DNA of 45,002 bases from an uncultured Acidobacteriota bacterium. Its GTDB lineage: Bacteria > Acidobacteriota > Vicinamibacteria > Marinacidobacterales > SMYC01. The stretch's first letter is position 1; each line of letters starts with the position of its first letter. Of this stretch, positions 35,532 to 43,856 are shown one piece after another. The stretch lies in NCBI GenBank assembly GCA_947259165.1, contig CAMYKY010000020.1, forward strand, positions 1 to 45,002. The letters are read 5' to 3'. The notes beneath the pieces are model-generated. The model was not told the DNA's origin. It made no database searches and saw only the letters and a list, made by a program, of their open reading frames with translations. A program made the position numbers and the translations under genes.

Positions 35532-35826
35532 GGACTTCCGGAGCAAGAGAGACCACTCCTCTATAATGAGGGATGCAAGCGATGTGCCACTGGATCGGCG
35601 TGGTTTTTCCCATACTTTGCGAACCTGTGCGGGGGACAAACCCCACGAGGGTATGGGACGTTCCCCACGGCCTTTCAGACCCGCGAAACCCATAAACCTC
35701 TCTGTCATGGAGCTTTTCGGCGGCTCGGTCACGTCGGCATGGAATTGGCATGTCTCAGAAAACGGGAGAGTTTCTCCACGGTACCGGTGTCGGTTGTCCG
35801 CATCCACTTATCAGAGGAAGAATCGC
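35532..35826. promoter_or_regulatory. Divergent promoter region with a nested hairpin
   Basis: The gap between divergent operons has a perfect TATAAT (35562-35567) on the plus strand, with no good -35. A nested inverted repeat follows: outer stem TCCCATAC (35608-35615) / GTATGGGA (35651-35658), inner stem GGGG (35632-35635) / CCCC (35641-35644). If transcription starts near 35574, this hairpin lies in the leader of the fusion gene. The region is also open in frame with that gene, so an earlier start is possible. Confidence 0.45.
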
Positions 35827-37941
35827 TTGCAAGAATCGTCGACGCTGCGAGAAACGCTCGTCGTCGATCAGGCCGCGCCAGACGAATTCGAGAAACGATT
35901 TCTCGAGATTCGACGGGAGGTGGAGAGCAAGCTGAGCGCGAGCGAGCTCTGGCCGCACTATTTCGAAATCCGACACCTCGATTTCTTGGCGCTTTACCGC
36001 TCCGTTCCCCTCACTGGTTGCGCCAGGATTCTTGAGATTGGCTGCGGCATTGGGTATTGGACCGCATTTCTCTCCAAACTCGCAGACGAAGTCGTCGCGG
36101 TCGACCTTGTCAACGCCGACCGGGACACTCATTCACCAGGTCTCCGGATCGCCGACGATTTCGTGAAGTCGCTTGGTATCGACAACGTGACCCTCTGCGG
36201 TGCGTCAGCGGAGCAACTCCCGTTTGCCGACAAAAGCTTCGATCTAGTGATATCGAACCATGTGCTCGAGCACGTACCCGATAGGTCCCGAGCGGTCCGC
36301 GAGATGCATCGCGTCCTCTCCCCCGGTGGCAGAAACGTTTGCGTCGTTCCGACCCGCATCGACCGTCTAGTCACGTTACCCTGGTACCACGCGTATTTGG
36401 CGAAAAGAGCTGTCGTGCACATTGGCCGATGGCTCTCCGGTAGCAGACCACCGGCCAGTCCACCGGGCACGGGCGGGTCGACCTCGGGACTCAGCATGTT
36501 GGACGAGTGGCCTTGGCCACCGACACATGGTGCCTTTCGAAACTACTTGGATGAGCTGCGTTCGTGGTCGTGCGTGCGATGGAGACGACTCGTGACCGGG
36601 GACGGCGAGCACCAGCTTCTGAGTCAAAGCTCGACGATGTTGATACCGTTTCCACTCATCGACATTCTCTCCCGCTCGATAGCTGTCTTCCTTCATCGAC
36701 GCTCCCTAAACGCCCAAGTATTCCTTGGTCGGTTGGCCGGGGTTCGCGGCGCCGGGTTGAACACCGTCGTCGTGACGCGTCCCCGAGAGACAGGGCTCTC
36801 GACGCCGACGTCGGCACGGTCCCTTTCGCGGCAGGCCAACAAAATCTCCAGCACGTCGGCCAAGAGAATTCTCCATTTCATGGAGCAAAGCGGCACGTCA
36901 CGCTACTACGACAAGTTGTTCCGCCACTTCGAAAAGCACTCTCGCAACGAGTTTCATGTCGCGAGTCTCAGGCCAGCGGAAGCCTTCTTCTCGCAGATTC
37001 GCATGCATGTGAGCGAAACTTCTTCGTTCGAACGTCACTCTCGCTACTACACCGCTCTAAGGGAGATGAGCTCACTGTTGCGTCGAACTCGACCCGATCT
37101 CCTTCACGCGCACGAACTGATCCCCGCGTTTTACGCTGCTCTCGCGCTAATTCTGTCCCGCTCTCCAGCCAAGCTCGTCTATCACCGACACCACAACCGC
37201 ACGCTTGGGATGAAACTGAAGTTCTTCGATCTCATCGCGTCCATGCGCGCCACGAAGATCGTTGCCGTATCCAAGGCCATGTCCGAGGTCGCAGTTGTCG
37301 AGCACCCTTATGCGAGAAACAAGGTCACGTTCCTTCACAACGGGATCGACGTCGACCATGATATCCAAGGAAGTGGCGCCCCCGAGCTTCCCGACCAGGG
37401 CGCACGGATCCTGCTCGTCGCACGGTTGCGGCCGGAAAAAGGTCACTACGTGGCCTTGAACGCGATCGAGCGCGTCCAAGCACGCCTCCCCAAGACCACA
37501 ATCGCCTTCGCTGGCACTGGGGCGCTCGAGGCCGAGTTGCGCCAGGAAGTCACGAGCCGAAATCTCACGAAGACAGTGCTTTTTCTCGGGCACGTAGACG
37601 ACGTCGCAGGACTGCTTCGGCAGGTGGAGATGGTCATCGTGCCAAGCCTGAGCGAGCCCTTTGGCCTCGTAGCGATCGAGGCGATGGCCGCCGAGCGCCT
37701 CGTCATCGCTTCTCGGGTCGGCGGGCTAGAAGAAATCATCGAGCACGGACGAAGCGGTGTACTCGTGAAACCGTCGGACCCCGAAGAACTCGCCGCACAA
37801 ATATCCTACTACCTCGAGAATCCGGACGAACGGCGATGTCTCGCCGCGAACGGCTACCAGCGATATCTCGAGCGATTCACTTCGGAAAAAATGGCGCGGA
37901 ATTACCTCGCTTTGTACGAAGACATGCTCGGCGTCGCCTGA
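35827..37941 (+). CDS. Methyltransferase-glycosyltransferase fusion
   Basis: About 704 aa from TTG 35827 (AGAGGAAG six bases upstream). In-frame alternatives are ATG 35707 and ATG 35521, the latter overlapping the divergent gene. Residues 1-330 are a class I methyltransferase: ILEIGCGIGYWTAFLSKLA (about 68-86), VVAVDLVNADRD, FADKSFDLVISNHVLEHVPD. A Ser/Thr/Arg-rich linker (ETGLSTPTSARSLSRQ) leads to a GT4 domain from about residue 345, with LHAHELIPAFYAAL, VTFLHNGIDVD, ILLVARLRPEKGHYVALNA and VPSLSEPFGLVAIEAMA. It would methylate and glycosylate in one polypeptide, perhaps in that order on one glycan. The reading frame is unbroken across the join. Confidence 0.87.
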   Translation: MQESSTLRETLVVDQAAPDEFEKRFLEIRREVESKLSASELWPHYFEIRHLDFLALYRSVPLTGCARILEIGCGIGYWTAFLSKLADEVVAVDLVNADRDTHSPGLRIADDFVKSLGIDNVTLCGASAEQLPFADKSFDLVISNHVLEHVPDRSRAVREMHRVLSPGGRNVCVVPTRIDRLVTLPWYHAYLAKRAVVHIGRWLSGSRPPASPPGTGGSTSGLSMLDEWPWPPTHGAFRNYLDELRSWSCVRWRRLVTGDGEHQLLSQSSTMLIPFPLIDILSRSIAVFLHRRSLNAQVFLGRLAGVRGAGLNTVVVTRPRETGLSTPTSARSLSRQANKISSTSAKRILHFMEQSGTSRYYDKLFRHFEKHSRNEFHVASLRPAEAFFSQIRMHVSETSSFERHSRYYTALREMSSLLRRTRPDLLHAHELIPAFYAALALILSRSPAKLVYHRHHNRTLGMKLKFFDLIASMRATKIVAVSKAMSEVAVVEHPYARNKVTFLHNGIDVDHDIQGSGAPELPDQGARILLVARLRPEKGHYVALNAIERVQARLPKTTIAFAGTGALEAELRQEVTSRNLTKTVLFLGHVDDVAGLLRQVEMVIVPSLSEPFGLVAIEAMAAERLVIASRVGGLEEIIEHGRSGVLVKPSDPEELAAQISYYLENPDERRCLAANGYQRYLERFTSEKMARNYLALYEDMLGVA

Positions 37942-38267
37942 CGCAGACCCTCGCTCCTTTACAGGAACGACCGTGGAGCGTCTACGGGCATTGGCTCCTC
38001 GGAAGAGTTCATTCGGCGCTCACCCTTCGCTGGCGTCCGAGTCGAGTCTGTCGGGTGACGAGCAAACCCCTCGTCGAGCGATCAGTCGTTGTCGCCTCCG
38101 CTGCGTGCACCACGGTGGCGCCCTTGCCCACTCGAGCGCGCGCGACGTAAACTAGCTGCGCCGCCGGGGGCGCGACCCGCCCGATCCCGAGATCGCCCCC
38201 CGCGGACTTTTCTTTTCAAAGGCCCGTCGCAAGGGAAACGCGCGCGGATGGATGGAGGTTTTTTTTC
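37942..38267 (+). promoter_or_regulatory. Gap with a candidate promoter and ribosome site for the DUF2090 gene
   Basis: 326 bases without a gene. A candidate sigma-70 promoter is TTGCCC (38124-38129), 18 bases, TAAACT (38148-38153). The Shine-Dalgarno GGAGG (38254-38258) is followed by eight T residues and a C before the ATG at 38268, an unusually U-rich spacer. No terminator for the fusion gene was recognised. Confidence 0.45.
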
Positions 38268-39188
38268 ATGAAAGACATTGGCTACGACAAGCCCTTATTC
38301 GTTCAACCGTTCGATCACCGGGGAAGCTTCACCAAGACCTACTTCGACTTCAAAGGCGCGCCCGCGATCGAGCCCACAAAGGATCAGTTCGTTCCGGTCG
38401 CAGCAGGTAAGACGTTGATTTACCGCGGGCTTCTCAAAGCCATTGAGCTGGGTGTCCGCCACGACGAAGTAGGCATTCTCGTGGACGCACAGTTCGGAAG
38501 CCATATTATCAGTGACGCGAAATCACGTGGCATCCCCGCCGCGGTGTGCGTCGAAAAAAGCGGTCAATCGGTATTCGACTTCGAGTACGGAGCGCGCTGG
38601 GAGGAGCATCTGCGCTTTCTCGGCCCTGACATCGTCAAGGTACTCGTCCGCTATCACCCCGAGGACGACGCATTGATGAACCGGGAACAGTTGACCCGGC
38701 TCAAGCTCCTCTCCGACTACGTGCATTCGAGCAACGACCACTACCTGATGTTCGAGCTTCTCGTTCCCGCAGTCACCGCCGACGACAAAAGCGCCGGCGA
38801 CAGGTACGACTCGGATATCCGGCCCGGGCACATGGTCCAAGCCATCCGCGAGATTCAAGATTTCGGCGTAGAGCCCGACATTTGGAAGATCGAAGGACTC
38901 GACGAGCGCGAGCACGCGGTGGCCGTCGCAACGCAAGCTCGATCGAACGAACAACGCAAGCGTGTCGGTTCAATTCTTTTGGGTCGCGGCTCGAACAAAG
39001 AAAAGGTCCACGAGTGGTTGAAGGTGTCGGCGCCAGTGGATGGTTTCATCGGCTTCGCCGTCGGAAGAACCAACTTCACCGAACCATTGAAGGCCTACTT
39101 GGACAAGACCCTGGAAGAGGACGCTGCCGTCAACGCAATCGCACAAAACTACAAAGAGTGCGTCGACATCTGGAAGGCTGCGAAGTAG
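38268..39188 (+). CDS. DUF2090 / IolC-C-terminal-like aldolase-fold protein
   Basis: A 306-aa protein starting GYDKPLFVQPFDHRGSFTKT, the typical opening of the DUF2090 family, which also forms the C-terminal half of some IolC-type proteins and is related to LacD-like class I aldolases. Further stretches: LIYRGLLKAIELGV, EVGILVDAQFGSHIISDAKS, HYLMFELLVPAV, DIWKIEGLDER, GFIGFAVGRTNF. KIEG and GFAVGR suggest a barrel with a catalytic Lys and a phosphate site. Substrate is unknown; a ketose- or deoxy-sugar phosphate is plausible. It has its own ribosome site and probably its own promoter. Confidence 0.87.
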   Translation: MKDIGYDKPLFVQPFDHRGSFTKTYFDFKGAPAIEPTKDQFVPVAAGKTLIYRGLLKAIELGVRHDEVGILVDAQFGSHIISDAKSRGIPAAVCVEKSGQSVFDFEYGARWEEHLRFLGPDIVKVLVRYHPEDDALMNREQLTRLKLLSDYVHSSNDHYLMFELLVPAVTADDKSAGDRYDSDIRPGHMVQAIREIQDFGVEPDIWKIEGLDEREHAVAVATQARSNEQRKRVGSILLGRGSNKEKVHEWLKVSAPVDGFIGFAVGRTNFTEPLKAYLDKTLEEDAAVNAIAQNYKECVDIWKAAK

Positions 39189-39214
39189 AGCGGCTGTCGG
39201 AGAGCGGCTGTCGG
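39187..39214. repeat. Perfect 14-bp tandem duplication at a stop codon
   Basis: AGAGCGGCTGTCGG occurs twice head to tail (39187-39200, 39201-39214), starting within the TAG stop of the DUF2090 gene. It runs directly into a GCATTCG element. Confidence 0.9.
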
Positions 39215-39248
39215 CATTCGGTTGCCGTACTGACCCGAAAGTAAAAGG

Positions 39249-39298
39249 GTGTCAGGTACCTTTCTGTGACGCGCTTCACGCAAAAAGGCACCTGACAC
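39249..39298. repeat. REP-like inverted repeat GTGTCAGGTACCTTT / AAAGGCACCTGACAC
   Basis: 15-base arms (39249-39263 and 39284-39298) pair at 14 of 15 positions around a 20-base loop that itself contains GTGA/TCAC. GTGTCAGGTACC-type palindromes recur in many bacterial genomes as REP-like elements. It could fold as a hairpin downstream of the DUF2090 gene and protect or end its transcript. Confidence 0.75.
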
Positions 39299-39402
39299 TG
39301 AGGCATCCCCACAAAAGCAAAGTCGTCTTCGTGCATTTCAGAGGCGGCAGGTGAGGCCGGCCTCATCAAGGACTGTCCAGGGCTGCCCCTAATCGCGGCG
39401 AC

Positions 39403-39429
39403 CGAATGCCGGATGCCGATGCCGAATGC
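39403..39429. repeat. CGAATGC repeat cluster
   Basis: CGAATGC at 39403-39409 and 39423-39429 with degenerate copies (GGATGCCGATGC) between. This is the reverse complement of the heptamer repeated five times at 13946-13980. Confidence 0.7.
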
Positions 39430-40021
39430 CCGTATGAACCGCGGAAGAAGGGGGCGGGTGGGGTCGGAGCCCCCAACCTGGATGTGACGAACCGAAGCCC
39501 GGGACCGTTACCGGAATCGACCTCCACACCCACTCCGACCCCACCTCGCACTGTGCCGCCCGGCGTGGTAATCACTCTCTCACGTTCCTGAAAGAGCGGG
39601 CCCGCCGAGCTGGCGGCAACAGAAAGTGCTTGTTTCGGGAGCAGCGTGTTGTTGCTGTCTCTCTATGCTGGTTATCTATAGCAAGAGCTTTGCCAAGTTG
39701 ACCGATCCAGCGCGGGAGAGTGCATTGGCCCACAACCTACTCGAGACATTGACGCTACACGCGCACGTCATTCTCGTGCGTCTGTCGATGACCGACGTGG
39801 TGGATGACGGACGTGGGCGATTCCCGCCAAAATGCCTCTTTCCAGACCCACAGCGAATGGTGGTTTTACCCTCATGTGGTGCACGCGCCATCCCACCCGA
39901 TGTGCTACGATTTTCATAGTCTCACTTCCAGAAAAAATAAGGAGCTACGGCCTGAAAGCGCGTGCCCGCGGTACGCGCTTCGTCGGGACTTCGACGAGAT
40001 CCTTCGATGCGAGCGTCGTCC

Positions 40022-42025
40022 ATGGAGCGCATTCTTATGTGGGCACTGCGCCTGGGTTCGCTCGCGCTCATAGTCCTCGCTCCTTGGCCATTCGGCTCCG
40101 TGACCCCGAGGCCTGCAGCGCAGTTGAGCGCGGCCCTCGTCGCGCTGTGCGGCCTCTACGTCCTGTCTCGCATTTACTACCGCGAGCTCCGTCCTCCGCC
40201 ATCATGGATCTGGCTGGTTGCAGCGTGCGGGTTCGTCCTCTTGCAACAAGTGCCCTTGCCCTCCGGATGGGCCGACGTCGTTGCCCCTGCCGTTGGAAAC
40301 TTCTATGAACCTCTTCGCAGTATCACCGAGACCGAACGGTGGCGCTCGATTTCCGCAGAGCCGTTTCAGACCCGCTGGGGCTTGCTGCAGCTCGTGAGCT
40401 TCGCCGCCGCGTTCTACATGGCGACCCAACTCTATCGTCGCGGGAGCGAACGCAAAGTCGTCGTGTACACATTGGCGACGTTGGGTGTGGGCCTTGCCCT
40501 CTTCGGCGTGTACCAGAAGGCGCGCTTCGGAAACATGCTCTACGGTCGCTTCCAAGTCCCTTCTGGCACACCTTACGGCCCGTTCGTCAACCACAACCAC
40601 TTCGCGGGTTTCGTGGAGGCTTGCGGCCTTTTGAGCCTCGGCACAGCCCTCGGCACCGCACGCCGGAACCCATCGCTCGCACTGCTGCTCGGCGGAGCGT
40701 CGGGACTGATGGGGATCTCGATCCTTCTCTCTCATTCCCGCGGCGGCTTGATCGCCTCGGTCGCGGGTGTGGTCTTGTTGGCCGTCTTGTCACGGCGCGA
40801 AGAAAGCCGCGGTCGCAACTGGATCTTGGCCGGCGCGCTCGCCGTCGGGCTGTTCCTCGCAGCGTTTGCCCCCGCGAGCTTGTCGGAGCGGCTGTCGACA
40901 CTCGCAGACGCGAAACAAGACAGCTCGGTCCAGTTTCGCCTCAAGCTGTGGTCGGACTCCGTCGGGCTGTTCGCTGACTCACCCGTCGTAGGGACGGGCC
41001 TCGGGACGTACGCATCCGCGATCCCGGGCTACCGCACCGGCGTCGACGAAACACGCGCAGAGTTCGCCGAGAGCGATTGGCTTCAACTGGTGTGCGAGAC
41101 TGGCTTGGTCGGACTCTTGCTGGCGATCGGATTCCTGGTCTCCGTCGGCCGTTGCGGGCTTCATGCTATCGGCAATGAGGCGTCGAACAGCAACCGGGGA
41201 ATACTGTTAGGCGCACTTGCCGCAAGCGGAGCGCTGCTGACTCACGGAATTTACGATTTCAATCTCCACATTCCTTCCAACGCACTCTTGTTCGCAACCC
41301 TGTTGGGGTTGCTGGCCTCGGGCAACGACACGCCATCGCTCACGTGGAGCTCGCGCCGGGCGTTCCCGGTCTTTGCCGTCACGATCACCATGCTCATCGT
41401 GTTGTTCGCAATCGTTGCCGGCGAGATCGGTGAGAGCCGCCGACTCACACGTGAGATCGACCCCGTTTTGATCACCTCCGAACAGTTCACGGACTCGATT
41501 CAACGGGTCGTCCGCTCACGGCAGGCGTTGTTGCAAAATCCGGAGACCGCGCATCTCTTGGGCAGGCTCTACAACGAAGAAGCCTACCGATCTCCCGATG
41601 CCGCGCGATATCGCGAGCTGCGCCTCGATCAGGCGGCAGGCGCATTCCACGAAGCGATGAGACTGGCACCCGCCAGGGGACGCTACTGGTTTGAGCTCGG
41701 ATGGACCGAGGCCAATCGCAGCAACGACGAGATCGCGGACGTCCTGTTCACGCGCGCGGTCGAGCTCGAGCCTCAGCACTCCCCCATTCGCGCGAATTAC
41801 GCGTCCTATCTCGCCTCGCGCGGACGCATCGATGAAGCGCTCGTTCAGCTCGAGCTGGGCCGTGAGCTGCAACCGGGAATTCGTCCGTCGGACGCACTGA
41901 ACATCCTGGCCCCCTTCATCGGTGACGATTCCGTCTTACTGCGGCGCGCTGTCGGCGCGGGCGAGGAGGCTGACTCCGCGCTGGAATCCTATCGGGCGTC
42001 TCGCGACAAAACCGGCACGGAGTAA
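40022..42025 (+). CDS. O-antigen ligase-like membrane protein with C-terminal TPR region
   Basis: A 667-aa protein. Residues 1-450 hold about ten to twelve membrane segments with the O-antigen ligase signature: FVNHNHFAGFVEACGLLSLG (about 190-210), LLSHSRGGLIASVAGVVLL, and the loop DSPVVGTGLGTYASAIPGYR with EFAESDWLQLVCETGLVGLL. The C-terminal 200 residues are TPR-like helices (RGRYWFELGWTEANRSNDEI, RIDEALVQLELGRELQPGI). This form occurs in exopolysaccharide loci. Start uncertain: ATG 40022 chosen to begin just before the first helix; ATG 40007 and GTG 39962 are in frame. Confidence 0.88.
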   Translation: MERILMWALRLGSLALIVLAPWPFGSVTPRPAAQLSAALVALCGLYVLSRIYYRELRPPPSWIWLVAACGFVLLQQVPLPSGWADVVAPAVGNFYEPLRSITETERWRSISAEPFQTRWGLLQLVSFAAAFYMATQLYRRGSERKVVVYTLATLGVGLALFGVYQKARFGNMLYGRFQVPSGTPYGPFVNHNHFAGFVEACGLLSLGTALGTARRNPSLALLLGGASGLMGISILLSHSRGGLIASVAGVVLLAVLSRREESRGRNWILAGALAVGLFLAAFAPASLSERLSTLADAKQDSSVQFRLKLWSDSVGLFADSPVVGTGLGTYASAIPGYRTGVDETRAEFAESDWLQLVCETGLVGLLLAIGFLVSVGRCGLHAIGNEASNSNRGILLGALAASGALLTHGIYDFNLHIPSNALLFATLLGLLASGNDTPSLTWSSRRAFPVFAVTITMLIVLFAIVAGEIGESRRLTREIDPVLITSEQFTDSIQRVVRSRQALLQNPETAHLLGRLYNEEAYRSPDAARYRELRLDQAAGAFHEAMRLAPARGRYWFELGWTEANRSNDEIADVLFTRAVELEPQHSPIRANYASYLASRGRIDEALVQLELGRELQPGIRPSDALNILAPFIGDDSVLLRRAVGAGEEADSALESYRASRDKTGTE

Positions 42026-42047
42026 CGACGCCGACCTCGGTACCGTT

Positions 42048-43349
42048 CTACCGATTTACCGTGGGTACCAACTCAGGCGGGAGCGTTCCCCGATGGACGC
42101 GCTCCCCCTCAATGGTGCGATGGCGCTTGCGATGAAGTCCATCGGCGATGAACAAAAAGTAGAACATCATGATCTGTGTGCGCTGTCGGTAAGCCGTTCC
42201 CACATTCCCCAGAAACGCGCCGTAAGCGAGCGTGAGCGAAGTTGTAAAGACGAGGATTGGCATGGTCTGGCGAAGCCGTTTCAGCGCGAGACCGATGCCG
42301 GCGATGAGCGCTGGCGTCAGCGCATACCACACCAGAATATCGGGTAGCGTCAATACCTGACGCAGATTGCTAACCGTCCAGGGAAACGGCGCAAACAACA
42401 AGTAAGTCACGCCGAGCGGCAGCATCGAGATCAATCCGCCGATGGTGGTGACGTCGACCTCGGCTGCGAACCCGCTATCGCCTCTAACCGCCAAATCGAG
42501 ACGAGAATTTTGAAGCACCTCGAGATCGAAGAACCGACTCTGCGACAGAGCTTCCTGCCCGACGGGCGTGAAAAGGAGCAGGCCCAGCACACAGATGACG
42601 AGAAAGAGCTGAGTGGCCAGACCGAGCGCGGCACCCCGCCGGTGACCCACGAGGAGCCCAGCAACCATGGCGGCAAGGACCGCATAGAAAATGTAGAAAC
42701 GGAGCCATACGAGCGCGCCGGCCGTTACCAAATAGATGAATACCCACGAGAGGGACAATCGACGTTTGAGACGAAAAACGCACAAAATATTAGAAGCGAT
42801 ACAAAGCATGACCGCCGGGTCTTTATAGAGCGCCGAGGACCAGAAGATCATCTGCGGAAAGAATGCAGTGAACAACATCGCCGTCGTCGCGACGCGCTTG
42901 TCATAGAGAATGAGGCCAATCTCGAAAATGACGATGGGCGTCAAAGCGCCGATGATTCCGTTGATGAATTGCACCAGGAGCACGTTTCGCCCGAAAACGT
43001 AGTACAGGCCCGCAACAAAGTAGATGAAGCCGCTGTTGACACGACCCTGCACCGTTTCCGTCCACAAATGCGTCGAGGCCCCTTGAGTCCAGCCCTCGGC
43101 AACCGCAGCGCCCATGACGTCATACGTTTGAGAATCCCCCCAGAAGGTCTGACTGAAAGCGGAGTCCAAATGATTCAGCCACAGGTAAACGGCCAGCGCG
43201 TATCGGAGAGCGAGGGTTCCAGCGTAAGCCAGCGCTACGATTCGAAACAGATCGGCCTCGTAGCGACGGCGCAGCGCCAGCAAAATCAGCACGTTGGCTA
43301 GTGTGGCGACGAAGAAGGCTACGAGGACTTGCATCGGTTTCGAGATCAA
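42048..43349 (-). CDS. GT-C membrane glycosyltransferase (GT39/ArnT-like)
   Basis: A 433-aa protein with about ten membrane segments. The first extracytoplasmic loop holds an acidic motif (FWGDSQTYDVMG) as in GT-C enzymes. Then come GFIYFVAGLYYVFGRN, FINGIIGALTPIVIFEIG and FFPQMIFWSSALYKDPAVML, typical of dolichyl/undecaprenyl-phosphate-sugar transferases. It would add a sugar to a periplasmic acceptor. The start is TTG 43349, or ATG 43334. It is convergent with the ligase-like gene (22-base gap). Confidence 0.78.
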   Translation of the reverse strand: MISKPMQVLVAFFVATLANVLILLALRRRYEADLFRIVALAYAGTLALRYALAVYLWLNHLDSAFSQTFWGDSQTYDVMGAAVAEGWTQGASTHLWTETVQGRVNSGFIYFVAGLYYVFGRNVLLVQFINGIIGALTPIVIFEIGLILYDKRVATTAMLFTAFFPQMIFWSSALYKDPAVMLCIASNILCVFRLKRRLSLSWVFIYLVTAGALVWLRFYIFYAVLAAMVAGLLVGHRRGAALGLATQLFLVICVLGLLLFTPVGQEALSQSRFFDLEVLQNSRLDLAVRGDSGFAAEVDVTTIGGLISMLPLGVTYLLFAPFPWTVSNLRQVLTLPDILVWYALTPALIAGIGLALKRLRQTMPILVFTTSLTLAYGAFLGNVGTAYRQRTQIMMFYFLFIADGLHRKRHRTIEGERVHRGTLPPELVPTVNR

Positions 43350-43856
43350 GCGGGTGATGAGTCGAGAAATCTCCCGGCACGCGGAGCGAGGAGGATGGAT
43401 CTTTTTTCCTGTAGTGGCTTGAGCACCATTATAGCAGCCGAGACGCGGGGCGTGTCCACAGGACGGCCCTGCCGCAAGCTCACCCTACCGATCCGCGTGT
43501 TATCATGTTGTGGAACTCTCCAAAAACAATAGACCGTTAATTGACGAGCCTCCCGCGAGGCGGTCGGCCCGTCGAACGCCAAGAAACAGCTTCCGACTCC
43601 CGTTGGTGGACAATGAACGTTGCCTGCATCACGCGCCGCACCGACTACGGAGCGCCTCGTTACGCAGGCGCGGGAGCACCGTGGGGGCATGCAACGTTGT
43701 TGTCGATGCCCCACCGCTTCGATCTCCTGCGCACCACGTGGGAATGCTCCTATAGACCGCGGGAAGAACCCCTCACCGACGGACGGCCAACAACTGGCGG
43801 ATCTATCTTTTTTTCTAGAGTTTACGTCTGGCATAGGTGTTGCTAGGTCTCAACCG
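43350..43856. other. Divergent gap of about 500 bases, no supported gene
   Basis: Apart from the minus-strand promoter, the gap holds a hairpin GCCTC-CCGC-GAGGC (43548-43561) and an inverted pair AACGTTGC (43616-43623) / GCAACGTT (43691-43698). A short plus-strand reading from ATG 43613 and a long minus-strand reading are both open but show no recognisable protein. The T-rich patch at 43804-43815 may belong to the plus-strand promoter. Confidence 0.45.
43428..43458 (-). promoter_or_regulatory. Candidate promoter of the GT-C gene
   Basis: On the minus strand TGGACA (43458-43453) and TATAAT (43433-43428) are 19 bases apart. The -10 is perfect and the -35 matches five of six, with a slightly long spacer. 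It lies about 80 bases before the start codon. Confidence 0.5.

Larger units (their letters stand above)
39189..40021. other. 833-base gap rich in palindromes, no convincing gene
   Basis: Besides the repeats listed separately, this gap holds a perfect 14-bp palindrome TGAGGCCGGCCTCA (39352-39365), a perfect 13-bp inverted repeat GGTGGGGTCGGAG (39457-39469) / CTCCGACCCCACC (39533-39545) spaced by 63 bases, and GCGGGCCCGC (39596-39605). Short ORFs here have repeat-derived or Pro/Thr-rich translations and are not supported. The promoter of the downstream ligase-like gene must lie in the last 400 bases but is not clear. Confidence 0.5.

Noticed and set aside
39406-39591. Short ORF ending in a Thr/Pro-rich tail (PESTSTPTPTPP)
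   Set aside because: Its first third is read from CGAATGC repeats and it lies within an inverted repeat; more likely repeat-derived than a gene.
39626-39919. 97-codon plus-strand ORF before the ligase-like gene
   Set aside because: No ribosome site, no recognisable domain, unusual Cys cluster at the start; not enough support.
43541-43846. Short plus-strand ORF in the gap before the last glycosyltransferase gene
   Set aside because: The part from ATG 43613 looks slightly protein-like, but there is no ribosome site or known pattern.
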